Assembly: GCA_910575775.1 (NCBI GenBank)
Contig: CAJTEY010000001.1
Span: 434,001-498,000 of the forward strand
Reading direction: 5' to 3'
Source of the DNA: Lachnospiraceae bacterium
GTDB lineage: Bacteria > Bacillota > Clostridia > Lachnospirales > Lachnospiraceae
Length of the DNA: 64,000 nt
The translations under genes and the position numbers were made by a program. The notes under the pieces were generated by a model, which had not been told where the DNA came from, ran no database searches, and was given only the letters and a program-made list of their open reading frames with translations. Positions within the stretch are counted from its first letter, which is position 1. The number at the start of each line of letters is the position of its first letter. This document shows positions 1 to 8,551 of the stretch, in pieces.

Positions 1-957
1 TATCATTCTTTTCCCCGCATCTGATATTTCTTTTCTTACATTTTTGTCTTCCATCTCTGACAGGCTATTTATGATTTCAAATTCCACCGCGCGTTTTGCA
101 CATATTTTTCTTCCAAATCCTTTTCCGATAAACATGTCTGCATTTCGGACTTCATGCCCAGCGCCTGGAAAAATAAGAGCCGGCGTACCGATTGCAGCTG
201 TTTCATGTAAGGTATTGCCCCCGGCACAAAAAACCAGATCCGCCTCATAGATCAGCCGGTACAGGAAGGGAATATTGTGATATACATTGACGTTTGCATA
301 TTTCTTTAAAACAGATTTTATTTCCTCCGTTTTTTGAAATCCCCCGCCTAATACAAAATCAAAGTCCCAGTCTTTATAACGCTCCGGCAGCCATTTGGCC
401 AATATAAGCGAATATCCATACGGATCAACGCCGCCCATAGTGATTACAATCTTTCTTATTTCTGAATGCACCGTCTTTTCTCTTTTGTGATAGTCCGCCA
501 GTTCTGGAAATAAAACCAGATACTTTTCCCCAAAATATTTTTGTGCACAAGAATCAGGGTATTTCCAATAGTAAGGATCAATCATAGGATTTACTATCAC
601 ACTGCAGTCCAGCTTCCTGTGTCCCCATTCATCAACACATATCACCTTACAGTCAGGTATTTCTCTCTTGAATTTCCCAAGAAAAGCATTTTCTATTTTT
701 CTTAAGTTAAAAAGATAATTGCCACAGACGTGTAATTTGCACTTTTCGATAAGATCCGACGCATCTCCAACCCTTCCTTCATATTCCAAATAGGGAACGG
801 GAATCCGCTCCTTCAAAGGAGCCGCCGCTTCTTTATTTATGTAGAATAATACCTCATAACCTGCGCTCAAAAAGGTGTCTGCGCACACAATGCATTCCAT
901 CAAATGTCCGCTTGCCACCCGCTCGTCAGCCTCCGTAACAATCGCTATTCTCTTCAT
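1..957 (-). CDS. PseG-like UDP-sugar hydrolase / GT-B fold protein, 3' end beyond window
   Basis: Reading leftward from an ATG at 957 the frame stays open to the window edge, giving at least 318 residues, so the C-terminus is missing. The N-terminus (MKRIAIVTEADERVASGHLM) matches the PseG pattern, with the GHxM histidine near residue 18. A glycine-rich stretch near residue 270 (FCAGGNTLHETAAIGTPALI) matches the nucleotide-sugar-binding C-domain of PseG and MurG-like proteins. PseG removes UDP from a diamino-trideoxy sugar in the cytoplasm before condensation with phosphoenolpyruvate. The start overlaps the neuB stop by four bases (ATGA), so the two are translationally coupled, which supports a nonulosonic-acid role. 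Substrate is not provable. A glycosyltransferase of the same fold is the main alternative. Confidence 0.8.
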   Translation of the reverse strand, partial: MKRIAIVTEADERVASGHLMECIVCADTFLSAGYEVLFYINKEAAAPLKERIPVPYLEYEGRVGDASDLIEKCKLHVCGNYLFNLRKIENAFLGKFKREIPDCKVICVDEWGHRKLDCSVIVNPMIDPYYWKYPDSCAQKYFGEKYLVLFPELADYHKREKTVHSEIRKIVITMGGVDPYGYSLILAKWLPERYKDWDFDFVLGGGFQKTEEIKSVLKKYANVNVYHNIPFLYRLIYEADLVFCAGGNTLHETAAIGTPALIFPGAGHEVRNADMFIGKGFGRKICAKRAVEFEIINSLSEMEDKNVRKEISDAGKRMI

Positions 958-1826
958 CTCTCCTGATATCTTCCTCTCAAGAAATCCCTAAGTACCATTT
1001 CCCCCTCTGTCCGTTTCCACTCTTTCTCACCGCGAATCTCTTCCATCCTCCTGATCTGCCGTACCATCTCGCACAGTTTTTTCGGCTCTATCGACAGCAC
1101 GTGATCGGTTCCCATATATACATCTCCATCGTGGAAATGCTTGATTGGCTCCTCTCTGTCCATGGTAATGTGCTTCTCTATTATTTCCGCTCCCATTGCT
1201 GCCGCCAGAACTGGAACAAAAATGTCATCCGTATGATCCGAATATCCAATCGTCATATTCGGAAATTCTTCCTTAAGAATACTTATCATAGCCAGATGGG
1301 CATCCTTCTCCTGCAGCGCAGTAAGTCCTCTTTGTTCCAGCAAAGGGCCTGTCGGATATTCTGATATACAGTGCAGTATCTTTATTTTTCTGGGACTCTC
1401 CAGCAATTCCACTGCCTGCCTTACCTCTTCAAGCTCCGCCATGCCCGTTGACAAATATACTTCCTCAAAATGTGTATTTATATATTCCAAAAGCTCCTGT
1501 TTTCTGACAAAGCTGCTTGCTATCTTTACCTTTTTCTGTCCGCATTTGTAAATGTCCGCAGCCGTCGCAATAGATACGGGCGTAAAGAGAATATCGATAT
1601 CACATTTCTCCGCCTGTGCAATGAGCCGTTCCATTCTGGGTTGTGGAAGACTGAGGCGGCTGAACCAGTCGTATTCCGGATCGTCTTGTGCAACCTCTGC
1701 CATATCGAGAAGCTGGAACTTCACTACATCACATCCGGCATCCGCCGCCACACAAACCATATCTATCGCCGTATCAAAATTCCCGTTAAAGCATTCTCCT
1801 ACTTCCGCGATCACCTGTGTTCTCAT
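954..1826 (-). CDS. neuB: NeuB-family nonulosonic acid synthase lacking the SAF domain
   Basis: Members condense a 2-acetamido-hexose derivative with phosphoenolpyruvate to make a nine-carbon sialic-type acid. Visible family signatures are the start IAEVGECFNGNFDTA, DVVKFQ near residue 35, FTPVS near 80, KIASSF, LSTGMA, and IGYSDHT followed by IEKHIT, which carry the metal and PEP-binding residues. The start at 1826 forms an ATGA overlap with the neuA stop, and a longer upstream start would run into neuA. The product is about 290 residues and ends soon after the TIM barrel (FLRGRYQER). The usual C-terminal SAF/antifreeze-like domain, which closes the active site of the partner subunit, is absent. 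NeuB, LegI and PseI cannot be told apart by eye. Confidence 0.88.
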   Translation of the reverse strand: MRTQVIAEVGECFNGNFDTAIDMVCVAADAGCDVVKFQLLDMAEVAQDDPEYDWFSRLSLPQPRMERLIAQAEKCDIDILFTPVSIATAADIYKCGQKKVKIASSFVRKQELLEYINTHFEEVYLSTGMAELEEVRQAVELLESPRKIKILHCISEYPTGPLLEQRGLTALQEKDAHLAMISILKEEFPNMTIGYSDHTDDIFVPVLAAAMGAEIIEKHITMDREEPIKHFHDGDVYMGTDHVLSIEPKKLCEMVRQIRRMEEIRGEKEWKRTEGEMVLRDFLRGRYQER

Positions 1827-2452
1827 TCCAAACCCTCTGTCATCTGTTTTTCCAAAATTTTTTCCAACAGCCAAAAATCAAATTTGTCATCTATTTCCAT
1901 ATTTTCATATCTGCTGATATACTTATGCCCGATTTTCGTTCCGTAGCGGTCTCCTTTAAGGATGTTTTCCGCTTTGATCACGTAAACATTCCCGTCGTCA
2001 TAGAAAAAACCTTCGATCTGTTGTCTGGGCAGTGTATTTTTTCCGTACTCTTTATAGTCACACATGAAGCCGGTCGCCAGAGAATCGTAATCATTTTGCA
2101 GAAACTCATCAATGCAGGAATCGATCAGTCCCTTTTCCCGGCAAGGTGACGTGGGCTGTAAAAGCACCAAAATATCTGCTGGCATTTGTCTAAGAACATG
2201 CGCCATAACATCCTGCGTAGACGCAGTATCCCTTGCCAGTCTGGCCGGACGCATCATGACCTGTGCGCCGCAGTTCTGAGCAATCTCTGCAATTTTCTCG
2301 CTGTCAGTAGATACAACCACCGCATCCAGCTTTTTTGCCTCCAAAGCTTTTTCTATCGTCCATGCGATCAACGGTTTTCCGTATATTGTTTTTATGTTTT
2401 TATTAGGCACGCCTTTGCTGCCACCTCTGGCCGGAATCAAACCAAGAATCAT
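1823..2452 (-). CDS. neuA: CMP-nonulosonate cytidylyltransferase (NeuA family)
   Basis: Activates a nonulosonic acid with CTP to the CMP-sugar donor in the cytoplasm. The 209-residue protein begins MILGLIPARGGSKGVPNKN, the nucleotide-binding signature of acylneuraminate cytidylyltransferases. VVVSTDSEKIAEIA, RPARLARDTAST and LLQPTSPCR follow in family order. I chose the ATG at 2452 because the signature begins there and an upstream ATG would lie inside the methyltransferase gene. It starts two bases past the methyltransferase stop and overlaps neuB by ATGA, so neuA, neuB and the PseG-like gene form a coupled block. It is the third cytidylyltransferase of this cassette, with 8552-9304 and the N-domain of 11606-13312. 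Substrate is unresolved. Confidence 0.9.
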   Translation of the reverse strand: MILGLIPARGGSKGVPNKNIKTIYGKPLIAWTIEKALEAKKLDAVVVSTDSEKIAEIAQNCGAQVMMRPARLARDTASTQDVMAHVLRQMPADILVLLQPTSPCREKGLIDSCIDEFLQNDYDSLATGFMCDYKEYGKNTLPRQQIEGFFYDDGNVYVIKAENILKGDRYGTKIGHKYISRYENMEIDDKFDFWLLEKILEKQMTEGLE

Positions 2453-2454
2453 TG

Positions 2455-3072
2455 TCAGTCTCCTATCCTGAATACCGAATGAGTATCTATACTTCCAGTT
2501 TCCACATCTTCTTCCACAATCTTTTCCAGACACTTCCATGGCAGATACGCGCACATTTCATCCAGATTTGTAAAATATTCTTTTCCGTATTGCTGAACGC
2601 CTGCTTTGTAGAATGTCTGGTTCACCATTACTGTTTTCCCGTGAAAAAAGTACTGAAGATTTTTTAAAATTACGTCTATGTCATCCAGAATATACCACAT
2701 GATTTCTGCAAACAGACACGCATCATACTGAGCCAGTTCTTTCTGATATGTCGAAATGTTCCCAATCAAAAAGTGAATATCAGGATAATTGTTCTTTGCT
2801 TTTTCGATTGCCGTTTTCGATATATCCATTCCTGTAATTTGCAGCCCCGGGTTGCTTTCTTTCCAAAAGTTTGATCCCCACCCTAGTCCACAGCCCACTT
2901 CCAGCAGGGATTGTATATGGTATTTTCGTATGCTGACATTCGTTGCATGTCTGACATACGAATCTGCAATACACGCTTTCTGGTTCCAGGGATCTTCAAA
3001 TTTCTGATACATTTCTTCAAATCTGCCAATAAATTTGCCATCCTTTATGACATAGTCTTGATAGCGTTCCAC
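2455..3072 (-). CDS. class I SAM-dependent methyltransferase
   Basis: A 205-residue Rossmann methyltransferase. Motif I is LLEVGCGLGWGSNFW near residue 57, followed by ITGMDISKTAIEKAKNNYPDIHFLIGNIS (acidic loop and motif II) and DACLFAEIMWYILDD (motif IV). It starts with GTG at 3072, preceded by an AGGA ribosome-binding site. The stop is two bases from the neuA start, so it belongs to the same transcript. Likely role: methylation of the sugar or intermediate made by the neighbouring nonulosonate enzymes. The acceptor atom cannot be read from the sequence. Confidence 0.8.
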   Translation of the reverse strand: MERYQDYVIKDGKFIGRFEEMYQKFEDPWNQKACIADSYVRHATNVSIRKYHIQSLLEVGCGLGWGSNFWKESNPGLQITGMDISKTAIEKAKNNYPDIHFLIGNISTYQKELAQYDACLFAEIMWYILDDIDVILKNLQYFFHGKTVMVNQTFYKAGVQQYGKEYFTNLDEMCAYLPWKCLEKIVEEDVETGSIDTHSVFRIGD

Positions 3073-3122
3073 TTCTTCGTCCTGCCTTCCGTTTTATAAA
3101 ATTCTCTGTGTAAAAATGGTCT

Positions 3123-3758
3123 TTAGTCCGCTTCCGAAACTGCCATTCTTGCCGGGACACCATCTGCCCCTACAATATTGAGCGGATAGCAGTGTAATTG
3201 ATAACTGCCCTCTTCCACCTTGGATAAATCCAGTGTCTCAGCAATCAGCACATCGCCCGAAAGCAAAACAGAATGTACGCTTTTCCCCGAAATGCGTTTT
3301 GATCTGGGCCGTTCTATCGTCATATAGTCAATGCCGACCATTTTTACCTTTTTTGCAACCAGATCTGCCGCTGCCTCATAATCCAGTGTGACATAGTCTG
3401 TCAGCACCATATCCCCACGAAACATCTCAGAATTATCTGTTTTGAAAATCACGATGTCTCCCGCCTCAATTTCATAGCGGCTCAAAATTTCTGTCGTGAT
3501 CTCTTGATTTCCCCGTACATCAAATACTTTGGCTCTTCCATTCATTGCTTCCAGCGGCAGCTCATCAATGGTTTTTCCCCCGATAATAAAATGTGCCGGC
3601 GCGTCTATATGCGTACCCGTGTGAGAACCCATGGAGATGAGCGATACATTGGCGCCATCCCCTTGGCGAAGATCCTGTACGCGCTTAATGTAAAAGTCAG
3701 GATTATTGGGATAAATAGCCATACTACTTCGATAGGGAAAACTAATGTCTGTCAGCAT
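3123..3758 (-). CDS. cyclase-family (kynurenine formamidase-like) metal hydrolase
   Basis: About 211 residues with the diagnostic metal site HTGTHIDAPAHFI near residue 45, as in the arylformamidase/cyclase family, plus a later VGIDYMTIERP segment. These enzymes are zinc or manganese hydrolases acting on amides or lactones. The ATG at 3758 gives MLTDISFPYRSSM, the normal start of the fold, and overlaps the upstream epimerase by 17 bases. A longer start at 3806 reads through epimerase sequence. Within a glycan operon a lactonase or deformylase step is an attractive guess (inference). I know of no standard nonulosonic acid route that needs this enzyme. Confidence 0.8.
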   Translation of the reverse strand: MLTDISFPYRSSMAIYPNNPDFYIKRVQDLRQGDGANVSLISMGSHTGTHIDAPAHFIIGGKTIDELPLEAMNGRAKVFDVRGNQEITTEILSRYEIEAGDIVIFKTDNSEMFRGDMVLTDYVTLDYEAAADLVAKKVKMVGIDYMTIERPRSKRISGKSVHSVLLSGDVLIAETLDLSKVEEGSYQLHCYPLNIVGADGVPARMAVSEAD

Positions 3759-4617
3759 TTTCTTCCATCTCCTGTATACACTCGATGATTCCCTGTCCCA
3801 GGTCATGATAGCAATTGCTCACCAGCTTATAATTGATGCTGGGTTTATAGGTATAGGGCGTTACATTATAATGCAGCTCCGACACCATCCGATCATAAAC
3901 CACATTCAGATGCTTATCCAAAATCTCAGCAATCAGTGCTATGATCTGCCTGCGGCAGTATGCCTCATGACCTGTCAGCTGCAAATGCCGGTTGACATAC
4001 TTTTCATCCAACACCTCGACACTCAGCTCCGCTGCATCCATTACGTGAATATACTCCCGCATATCCTCCCCTGTGCCGGAGCAATGTATGGTATCTCCTT
4101 TCATTGCCTGCTCTATCATTTCTCTCATGCCGTTATTTCTATCAGCCCTTGGTCCGTACAGGGATCCATATCTCAATATGGTGTAAGACTGTCCATATTT
4201 TCTTTGATACTCCTCTATGTAAATCTCCGCCGCCTGTTTGCTGCAGCGGTAAAACCCGCCCTTCTCACTGTTTGCATAAAAGGAGCTGGCATAAACAAAG
4301 CGGCGGATTTTATGTGTCACACATGCATCCAGAATATTGCAGGTACCCACAACATTCAGCATAGCTGTATCTACGGGGCGCGTAGATGCATCATCTAAAT
4401 CCGCTATGCCTGCATAATCATATACAAAATCGCTGCCTTCTACCGCCGCTGAAACCTGCTGTCTGTCCAAAATATCACCGATAACCATATTTTGTCCGCT
4501 CTGCAGATATCCCGACTTTGCCTTGTCAAAAATGATTACCTCATATCCCTTTTTTAGCAACTCATCCGCCACATGGCTTCCTAGAAAGCCGGAACCGCCA
4601 AAAACAACCGCTCTCAT
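3742..4617 (-). CDS. NAD-dependent sugar epimerase/dehydratase (extended SDR)
   Basis: A 291-residue extended SDR. The N-terminus MRAVVFGGSGFLGSHVADELLKKGY is the GxxGxxG NAD(P)-binding loop. FVYASSFYANSE carries the catalytic serine region, but the Tyr-x3-Lys position reads FYRCSKQAAE, so the active-site Tyr is present as Y-R-C-S-K. LRYGSLYGPRAD follows, as in UDP-sugar epimerases and dehydratases. The ATG at 4617 directly follows the TAG stop of the HAD gene. Likely converts a nucleotide sugar for the same pathway. C4-epimerase, dehydratase and reductase are all possible. Confidence 0.82.
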   Translation of the reverse strand: MRAVVFGGSGFLGSHVADELLKKGYEVIIFDKAKSGYLQSGQNMVIGDILDRQQVSAAVEGSDFVYDYAGIADLDDASTRPVDTAMLNVVGTCNILDACVTHKIRRFVYASSFYANSEKGGFYRCSKQAAEIYIEEYQRKYGQSYTILRYGSLYGPRADRNNGMREMIEQAMKGDTIHCSGTGEDMREYIHVMDAAELSVEVLDEKYVNRHLQLTGHEAYCRRQIIALIAEILDKHLNVVYDRMVSELHYNVTPYTYKPSINYKLVSNCYHDLGQGIIECIQEMEENADRH

Positions 4618-5259
4618 CTATCTTTCCTCTAACATTTCTTCTATTTGCAGCAAATTATCTACTTTGCACACGAGATCCCGAAAGGCTTCTTTATTGTCAT
4701 CCGTATTCCGTCCGATGAACCGCAGGTCTGTATGCTGTGCTGCCTTTTGGTCTGTAACAGCATCTCCTACAAAGCACATTTCATCTTTTTGATAACCGCC
4801 CTCTTCACAAATAATCTCTACTATTTCTTCTTTTTTCATTGGTGTTCCATATATTTTTTTGAAAAAAACACCCAATTTTCTTTCTTCAACAATTCTTTTC
4901 AGTTCTTCTTCCGGCGTACCGGATGCCACATACAGATCATATTTCCGATAATTTCTCTCCAAAAATTCTTTTGCCCCGGGAACAAACGGACATTCCATAA
5001 CGCGTGTGAACACGATTTGCGCAAACCGGTCTGCCAGCATTTCTCCTGCCTCATCGGTGTATGCCTCTTTTCTTATTTCCTCTATAAAATACCGAAACTT
5101 AACATGCCGGGAAATTCCCATATGATCCTTGTGATATGCCACAAAGGCTTCTGCCTGCGGCTTTGGATAATCCTTTACTACCTCGGCAAATGCCTCTGTC
5201 TTAATGGAAGCAGACTCCAGAATCACCCCATCGAAATCAAATACAATCGCTTTTATCAT
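4618..5259 (-). CDS. HAD-superfamily phosphatase (beta-phosphoglucomutase-like)
   Basis: A 213-residue haloacid dehalogenase-type hydrolase. Motif I is IVFDFDGVILES at the N-terminus, with the nucleophile Asp at residue 8 and a helical cap after it. Motif II is LYVASGTPEEEL, and motif IV is CFVGDAVTDQKAA. The ATG at 5259 (MIKAIVFDFDG) is the natural start and overlaps the dehydrogenase gene by 23 bases. HAD phosphatases recur in nonulosonate and heptose pathways, where they remove a sugar phosphate. Here it lies between a PGDH-like dehydrogenase and a sugar epimerase. The exact phosphoester is unknown. Confidence 0.83.
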   Translation of the reverse strand: MIKAIVFDFDGVILESASIKTEAFAEVVKDYPKPQAEAFVAYHKDHMGISRHVKFRYFIEEIRKEAYTDEAGEMLADRFAQIVFTRVMECPFVPGAKEFLERNYRKYDLYVASGTPEEELKRIVEERKLGVFFKKIYGTPMKKEEIVEIICEEGGYQKDEMCFVGDAVTDQKAAQHTDLRFIGRNTDDNKEAFRDLVCKVDNLLQIEEMLEER

Positions 5260-6163
5260 GACCGATTCCCAGCCCTTCCAGTAAATTATGTACTGCCTCT
5301 GTTTCCATGACAGCCCGCCCTTCTTTCGCACCGGATGAGATATGCGGTGTCAAAATGACATTTTCCAGCTCGCACAGTCTGCCTTTATAAGGCTCCTGCC
5401 CGTATACATCCAATGCTGCTCCCTGCATCCTGCCCGTTTTCAGCGCTTCATACAACGCATCCTCATCCACAAATTTTCCTCTGGATGTGTTGACGAGAAA
5501 AGCGCCTTCTTTCATCTCCAGCAGTTCCTGCCGGCCGATTATATAGTCCCCTTCTTCGCATCCTGATGTATGAATGGTTATAATATCTGCCCATTTAATA
5601 AGCGCTGATTTATCCATGAATGCATAACCGTTTTCCAGATCACGGATATCTGTGTATGCAGTCTCCGCTCCGAAAGCTGTAAGGAGCTGGGCAACCTTGC
5701 TTCCGATTCTCCCGCATCCGATGATACCGACCTTTTTTCCTTTCAGAAGAAACCCTGTCATCTTGTTCCATAAGCCGGACTTTACTGCCGTATTCATGTT
5801 GGATACATTTTTTAAAAGGTCAAGCAAAATAGTAACTGTGAGTTCCGCCACAGAGTCTACCGGGGCATTAGGTGTATTATACAGTCTGACCCCCAACTCC
5901 CTGCATGCTTCTTGATCCACGCTGTCCATTCCCACACCGCATCTGGATATCACCTTGATATTAGGGCGCTTCTCCAACGCCTCTCTTGTAATTTCTTCCA
6001 CACCTGCTATTACTGCATCCACGTCTGCAGTCAGATCAATAAATTCTTCTGTAGTCAGCTTTCTTCCATAAGGATTCATTGCCACATCCATTTTTGCTTC
6101 ACACAGCTTTAACGGCCGACTGTCCGCTTTCCCGAATGAGCTGGTTGAAATCAATACCTTCAT
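5237..6163 (-). CDS. D-isomer 2-hydroxyacid dehydrogenase (PGDH-like)
   Basis: A 308-residue NAD-dependent 2-hydroxyacid dehydrogenase. VISRCGVGMDSVD is the substrate-binding loop, VGIIGCGRIGSKVAQLL the dinucleotide-binding loop, LVNTSRGKFVDEDAL the Arg-containing catalytic segment, and LTPHISSGAKEGR holds the catalytic His. There is no ACT or other regulatory domain, so it resembles a dedicated pathway enzyme rather than housekeeping SerA. The ATG at 6163 has an AGGAG ribosome-binding site seven bases upstream. It opens the HAD-epimerase-cyclase run and probably oxidises or reduces a hydroxyacid in the sugar pathway (inference). Confidence 0.82.
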   Translation of the reverse strand: MKVLISTSSFGKADSRPLKLCEAKMDVAMNPYGRKLTTEEFIDLTADVDAVIAGVEEITREALEKRPNIKVISRCGVGMDSVDQEACRELGVRLYNTPNAPVDSVAELTVTILLDLLKNVSNMNTAVKSGLWNKMTGFLLKGKKVGIIGCGRIGSKVAQLLTAFGAETAYTDIRDLENGYAFMDKSALIKWADIITIHTSGCEEGDYIIGRQELLEMKEGAFLVNTSRGKFVDEDALYEALKTGRMQGAALDVYGQEPYKGRLCELENVILTPHISSGAKEGRAVMETEAVHNLLEGLGIGHDKSDCI

Positions 6164-6215
6164 ACTTTTTTCTCCTATCTCTCTCTCACAATGATTCTCA
6201 CATCCTAAAATAGTT

Positions 6216-6817
6216 TTATGGAAAAATACCAATATCCTTCTTATGGTCAAAATTAGGATACTTTTTTCTATTAGAAACGATCTGTGATGGGTTGCCTATC
6301 ACAATTGAGTATTCTGGTATATACTCTTTCACCACAGCCCCTGCTCCAATCACGCTTCCCTTCCCAATATATGCCCCAGATAAAATAGTCGCTCCCCTGC
6401 CAATCCATACGTTATCCTCAATAACAATGGAATAGATCCGATCCTTGTATTTAATTTTCTTTGCGCAATGTCCTCTTTTCTGAAAGGGTAGTTCTGAAAA
6501 TCTATAATCGTGGTTCCCCCCTCTGATAAAAACATCTCTTGCCGCTAATAAATAATTGCCAACGTAAATTCCATAACTGTCTTCCGCATCTATCACACAA
6601 TTATCATTTAGCGTTAACCCCCCCCCAAATGTAAATTCTTTCCCGCATAAATTTGCGCCGTTCTTGATACATTAACTGTACTAAAATCAACACGGACTCC
6701 TTTTTCTACCAGATATTTCCGGAGTCTGTTTCTGTACTGTGTCATTTTAAGCTCTGCAAGTTTTTCCATCATGTGGTTACATAGCATCCCCATAAGTTGG
6801 TTGCCGCCATATCTCAT
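6216..6817 (-). pseudogene. hexapeptide O-acetyltransferase, switched out of frame at a G9 tract
   Basis: Two overlapping reading pieces make one left-handed beta-helix acyltransferase of about 200 residues. The N-part runs from the ATG at 6817 to a TAA at 6614-6616. The C-part resumes in another frame to 6216 and holds the hexapeptide repeats (VWIGRGATILSGAYIGKGSVIGAGAVV) and the C-terminal YSIVIGNPSQIV. The break lies exactly at nine Gs on the coding strand (6618-6626). Ten or seven Gs would give a continuous LGG(G)LTLNDNCVIDAED; nine give an immediate stop. Everything else is intact, as expected of a phase-variable gene caught OFF rather than a decayed one. The start overlaps the SDR stop by ATGA. 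Probable role: O- or N-acetylation of the surface sugar. An assembly error in the tract is the alternative. Confidence 0.85.
6618..6626 (-). repeat. poly-G tract (9 G on coding strand), candidate slipped-strand switch
   Basis: Nine consecutive Cs on the plus strand read as nine Gs in the acetyltransferase coding strand. The present length puts TAA directly after the tract. A gain of one G or loss of two restores the frame. Tracts this long are otherwise nearly absent from the window. Confidence 0.9.
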
Positions 6818-7545
6818 AGAAAATCTCCTCCGTCTACTGTTATGATCTGCCCCGTAATAAATCCTGCCCCCTCTGACAACATGTAAAGAACCGTGCTGGC
6901 TATTTCTTCCTTTTTTCCTCCACGCTTCAGAGGTATCATAGCAACCCGCTCTGCCACATCCTCCTCCGTCAGTCCTTTTCGTTTTCTGTTAAACTGTGTA
7001 TCAAAGAATCCAGGGGCAACTGCATTCACCAAAATACCGTTAGGCGCCAGATCCCGCGCCATCCGCTTTACCGCACACTCTAAAGCCGCTTTCGCCATGC
7101 CATATCCGATTGTTGTGCTCCCGCCGCCCCTTCTCACGGATGCCGTACTGACAAACAAAATCCTTCCCGCTCCCTTTTCTTTCATATACCGCTGTGCATA
7201 CTTCGCCAGCATAAACGGATAGACCGCATTGAACAAATATTCATCCACCAGATGTTCTTTTTCTATTTCTTCCCAGTGGCATGTACAGGAAATGTTTCCA
7301 AGGAAAATGACGATACTGTCTATACTGCCTGCCCACTCAACATATTCATCTACAATTCTTGCACAGTCACTTTCTCCGGCAATCGTACACTGAATGAGCT
7401 TTACCTGTTCGTATTCCTCATATGGTTCAACCGCCTTCTTATTGGAAGAATAATGAAGGCCGATCCGATATTCTCCATCTAATAGTTTCGGAATGACTTC
7501 TGATGCCAGTTCACTGCTCGCCGCAGCAACCAATACATGCTTCAT
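6814..7545 (-). CDS. short-chain dehydrogenase/reductase (FabG/PtmA-like)
   Basis: A 243-residue classical SDR. The catalytic Tyr-x3-Lys is in YGMAKAALECAVKRMA, preceded by ILFVSTASVRRG with the catalytic serine. NGILVNAVAPGFFDT and FITGQIITVDGG are standard C-terminal SDR motifs. The N-terminal nucleotide loop is degenerate (VLVAAASSELASE instead of TGxxxGIG), so cofactor binding may be altered. The ATG at 7545 has an AGGAG site eight bases upstream; an earlier start would enter the radical SAM gene. SDRs of this type (such as PtmA) occur in legionaminic acid modification loci, which fits the setting but does not prove the substrate. Confidence 0.82.
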   Translation of the reverse strand: MKHVLVAAASSELASEVIPKLLDGEYRIGLHYSSNKKAVEPYEEYEQVKLIQCTIAGESDCARIVDEYVEWAGSIDSIVIFLGNISCTCHWEEIEKEHLVDEYLFNAVYPFMLAKYAQRYMKEKGAGRILFVSTASVRRGGGSTTIGYGMAKAALECAVKRMARDLAPNGILVNAVAPGFFDTQFNRKRKGLTEEDVAERVAMIPLKRGGKKEEIASTVLYMLSEGAGFITGQIITVDGGDFL

Positions 7546-7559
7546 ATCATGTTCTCCTA

Positions 7560-8540
7560 TCAGCGGCATTCTTTTTGAATCTGTGCCGTGCGCCATGGAC
7601 ATCCGTTGCAGTCATTCACCTCATGGGACAGTCCCTGTGTATGTAGTTTCCGAATCTCCATCATCCTCTCATCATGCCAGCAATCATAAATGGATCTATC
7701 GTTGACATTTCCGAGGCACATACCACGAATGTCATCATTGTTACAACCAAAGATCGTCCCATCCCACTCGATTGTCATTCTCTGCCATAGCTGCGGACAT
7801 GCCCACTCACCGCGCAGTTCCGTATTTCTACAAGATTCATCTTTAAAATCAATGGCTGCCACTTCATCGGCGTAGTCTTTCCATTTTCCAACATATTGAT
7901 TCAAATCCAGGTTCTCAAGTTTAACTGTCTGAATTCGGATTTTCGGATAGGTAACCCGATACTCTTCCCGCAGTCTTTTTAATGTCTCTATATTGTGCAA
8001 AACCACATCCAGTTTTGCACCAAGTCTGACAAACTCATATTCTTCGGCATTCGTCCCATCAATAGAAATAGAAATTCGATCCAGATGAGCTTCGATCAGT
8101 GCGCGGGAAACTTCCTCTGTCAGCAGCATTCCGTTTGTATTAAAGTAAGTATCCAGCACTCCCCGCTCCTTAGCATACCTAACCATTTCCGGCACATCCT
8201 TATTAATCAGAGGTTCTCCACGATAGCTGAGTTTCAATCCCCATAAGCGTTTATCTGGTTCCGGAGAAAACTGATCCAGCACTCTCTTGAACGTCTCAAG
8301 GGAAAGATTACCCAACTGATTCTTCTGCAAAAGAGGCAGCTTGTCACAAAAGGTACACCGCAAATTGCATAAGCTTGACGCTTCTATATCCAGATGAAGC
8401 GGTATCGGTCTCAGATAAAACCGCTTCGGATACTGCTGCCAGGCATCCCTATATTCTAAATATTCTTTTGACACCTCATCGGGAAGATTTCCCCCCGTTA
8501 AGGATTCAAAATTAGAGTTCGGTTTCACTGTTATTCCCAT
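7560..8540 (-). CDS. radical SAM-SPASM domain protein
   Basis: A 326-residue radical SAM enzyme. The [4Fe-4S] motif is CNLRCTFC (Cys 58, 62, 65), followed by the GEP-like SYRGEPLINKD and a C-terminal SPASM region with clustered cysteines (WACPQLW, FGCNNDD, NDCNGCPW). Such enzymes use SAM and iron-sulfur clusters for radical dehydrogenation, epimerisation or rearrangement. The ATG at 8540 has a GGAG site and lies 11 bases after the cytidylyltransferase gene. The same pair of activities is fused in one protein at 11606-13312, so this enzyme may act on a nucleotide-activated sugar or its precursor (inference). No peptide substrate gene is visible nearby. Confidence 0.85.
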   Translation of the reverse strand: MGITVKPNSNFESLTGGNLPDEVSKEYLEYRDAWQQYPKRFYLRPIPLHLDIEASSLCNLRCTFCDKLPLLQKNQLGNLSLETFKRVLDQFSPEPDKRLWGLKLSYRGEPLINKDVPEMVRYAKERGVLDTYFNTNGMLLTEEVSRALIEAHLDRISISIDGTNAEEYEFVRLGAKLDVVLHNIETLKRLREEYRVTYPKIRIQTVKLENLDLNQYVGKWKDYADEVAAIDFKDESCRNTELRGEWACPQLWQRMTIEWDGTIFGCNNDDIRGMCLGNVNDRSIYDCWHDERMMEIRKLHTQGLSHEVNDCNGCPWRTAQIQKECR

Positions 8541-8551
8541 AATTTCTCCTT

